Assembly: GCA_020633325.1 (NCBI GenBank)
Contig: JACKDX010000002.1
Span: 1 to 64,000, forward strand
Origin: Myxococcales bacterium
GTDB lineage: Bacteria > Myxococcota_A > Polyangia > Polyangiales > GCA-016699535
Direction: 5' to 3'
DNA length: 64,000 bases
Position numbers and translations under genes: made by a program. Shown piece by piece: positions 63,249 through 64,000 of this stretch; positions within the stretch are counted from its first letter, which is position 1, and each line of letters begins with the position of its first letter. The notes under the pieces were generated by a model. That model saw only the letters and a list, made by a program, of their open reading frames with translations, was not told the DNA's origin and did not search any database.

Positions 63249-64000
63249 ATGGAGGCGCTCGCCTACGTCAACAGCTCTCTGGTTGTCATGCGGGCGCCGT
63301 CGCCTGTCACCCTCAACAAAGCCGGGGCCAACTATCGGAGTGAGGTGCCGTTTTTGGAGTATCATCCGCAGGCCGCCTACCTCGAATGGCTGGCGATGTG
63401 CGACGCGGTCCTTGCGTGTGGCGGAGATGCACTGGTGCACTTCGAGGAGCAGGACGAGCGTTTTCTCGACGTTGAGCACCTTCGCGTTATGGCCGATGGC
63501 ACGATAGTCTCGGACGACTCTTCTGAGCCCTTAGGGACGGTGAACGATGTCTTGACGGGTCGGGTGTTCTCAGCCAATGGGCCGTGGGTCATCGTGGAGG
63601 GAAGGCGCATGCGGGCGCTTTTGCCCAATATGCTGACTCACAGAACGGCCGAGCTTCCCTACTATGAGCATCTCTTGGCCGAGATCGCCGATGCCTGTGA
63701 TCTGGAGTTGAAACTGTCACGCAATCCCTACCGGTGGGAGGGCATGGCGGATGTCGTGGTGTGTGGAGAAAGGGCGATCCTGACGTATACCGTGCGTGGC
63801 CATTACGATAAGGGCGTGCCCCAAAAAACCTTACGCTCAAGCCTCGAAGGCGCCAACTACGCGAAGGAGTTTGCGCATCTCGGTCCCGAGGCGTGCGTAT
63901 TCGCAGAACTGGTGTACCCACATTTTCATGGCGATACCGTGCAGTTTACTTTGAGGACATCGGACGGACCATTCTTGATGGCGTATCCCGAGGGTTTGTT
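63249..64000 (+). CDS. Amidinotransferase/arginine deiminase-like protein (3' end outside window)
   Basis: A rightward frame opens with ATG 63249 and runs to the right edge without a stop, giving at least 250 residues. The pattern (VVMRAPSPVTLNK, GDALVHFEE, GRVFSANGPWVIVEGRRMRALLP, WEGMADVVVCGERAILTYT) resembles the guanidine-modifying superfamily, in particular the arginine deiminase/dimethylarginase group. No catalytic His or Cys region can be judged because the C-terminus is missing. It is divergent from thyA, with 121 bp between. Confidence 0.6.
   Translation, partial: MEALAYVNSSLVVMRAPSPVTLNKAGANYRSEVPFLEYHPQAAYLEWLAMCDAVLACGGDALVHFEEQDERFLDVEHLRVMADGTIVSDDSSEPLGTVNDVLTGRVFSANGPWVIVEGRRMRALLPNMLTHRTAELPYYEHLLAEIADACDLELKLSRNPYRWEGMADVVVCGERAILTYTVRGHYDKGVPQKTLRSSLEGANYAKEFAHLGPEACVFAELVYPHFHGDTVQFTLRTSDGPFLMAYPEGL

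Overview
The window reads as a chromosomal segment of a Gram-negative, moderately GC-rich bacterium, most likely a member or relative of the Myxococcota (former Deltaproteobacteria). The evidence is many secreted proteins and lipoproteins with lipoboxes, an OmpA protein with thrombospondin type 3 repeats, a probable MYXO-CTERM sorting tail (Gly-Cys-Ser, hydrophobic helix, Arg4), a TPR/PEGA protein, a Fis-type activator with a membrane N-terminus, and LigD/Ku end joining. The assignment is inference; no rRNA or tRNA gene was seen.

Region 1 (1-14626) is a class 1 DISARM antiphage island in an unusual order: drmA (cut by the left edge), drmB and drmC, then a reverse-strand Fic protein, a reverse-strand AAA ATPase, and drmD-drmMI. 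The ATPase gene lies exactly between two direct repeats of about 45 bp (33 bp perfect). Each repeat carries a good -35/-10 promoter; the right copy sits just before the GTG start of drmD. The fic promoter region carries two similar palindromes with centres 31 bp apart. The island ends in a hairpin after drmMI.

Region 2 (14681-22369): an HemK/RlmG-like methyltransferase, a pirin, a 38-codon remnant of a short-chain dehydrogenase whose middle is deleted, an arsM plus ECF sigma factor operon, an OmpA/TSP3 plus MYXO-CTERM pair, and a divergent DAHP synthase.

Region 3 (22546-28997): secreted proteins: an M64 metallopeptidase with a lipoprotein partner, an intact trypsin-like lipoprotein, a paralogous trypsin-like pseudogene (one frameshift, one in-frame stop), and another lipoprotein.

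Region 4 (29211-34275): DUF72 protein, LigD and Ku (divergent non-homologous end joining pair), and a MerR-TPR fusion. Region 5 (34352-37873) holds lineage-specific lipoproteins and unknown genes.

Region 6 (37828-53993): Lhr helicase, an outer-membrane barrel, a membrane-anchored activator with a degenerate sigma-54 AAA domain, a fructosamine-kinase/LMW-phosphatase pair (probable deglycation), an L,D-transpeptidase, Kup, RlmN, a SRPBCC protein, a HEAT-repeat lipoprotein and a coiled-coil lipoprotein.

Region 7 (54005-64000) is mostly housekeeping: der and era, a small Cys-rich lipoprotein and PEGA protein, a two-component system, a desaturase, NAD kinase, Ogt, folA-thyA, and the start of an amidinotransferase-like gene cut by the right edge. 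Genes are tightly packed, with many 4- or 11-bp same-strand overlaps and four convergent 3' overlaps.
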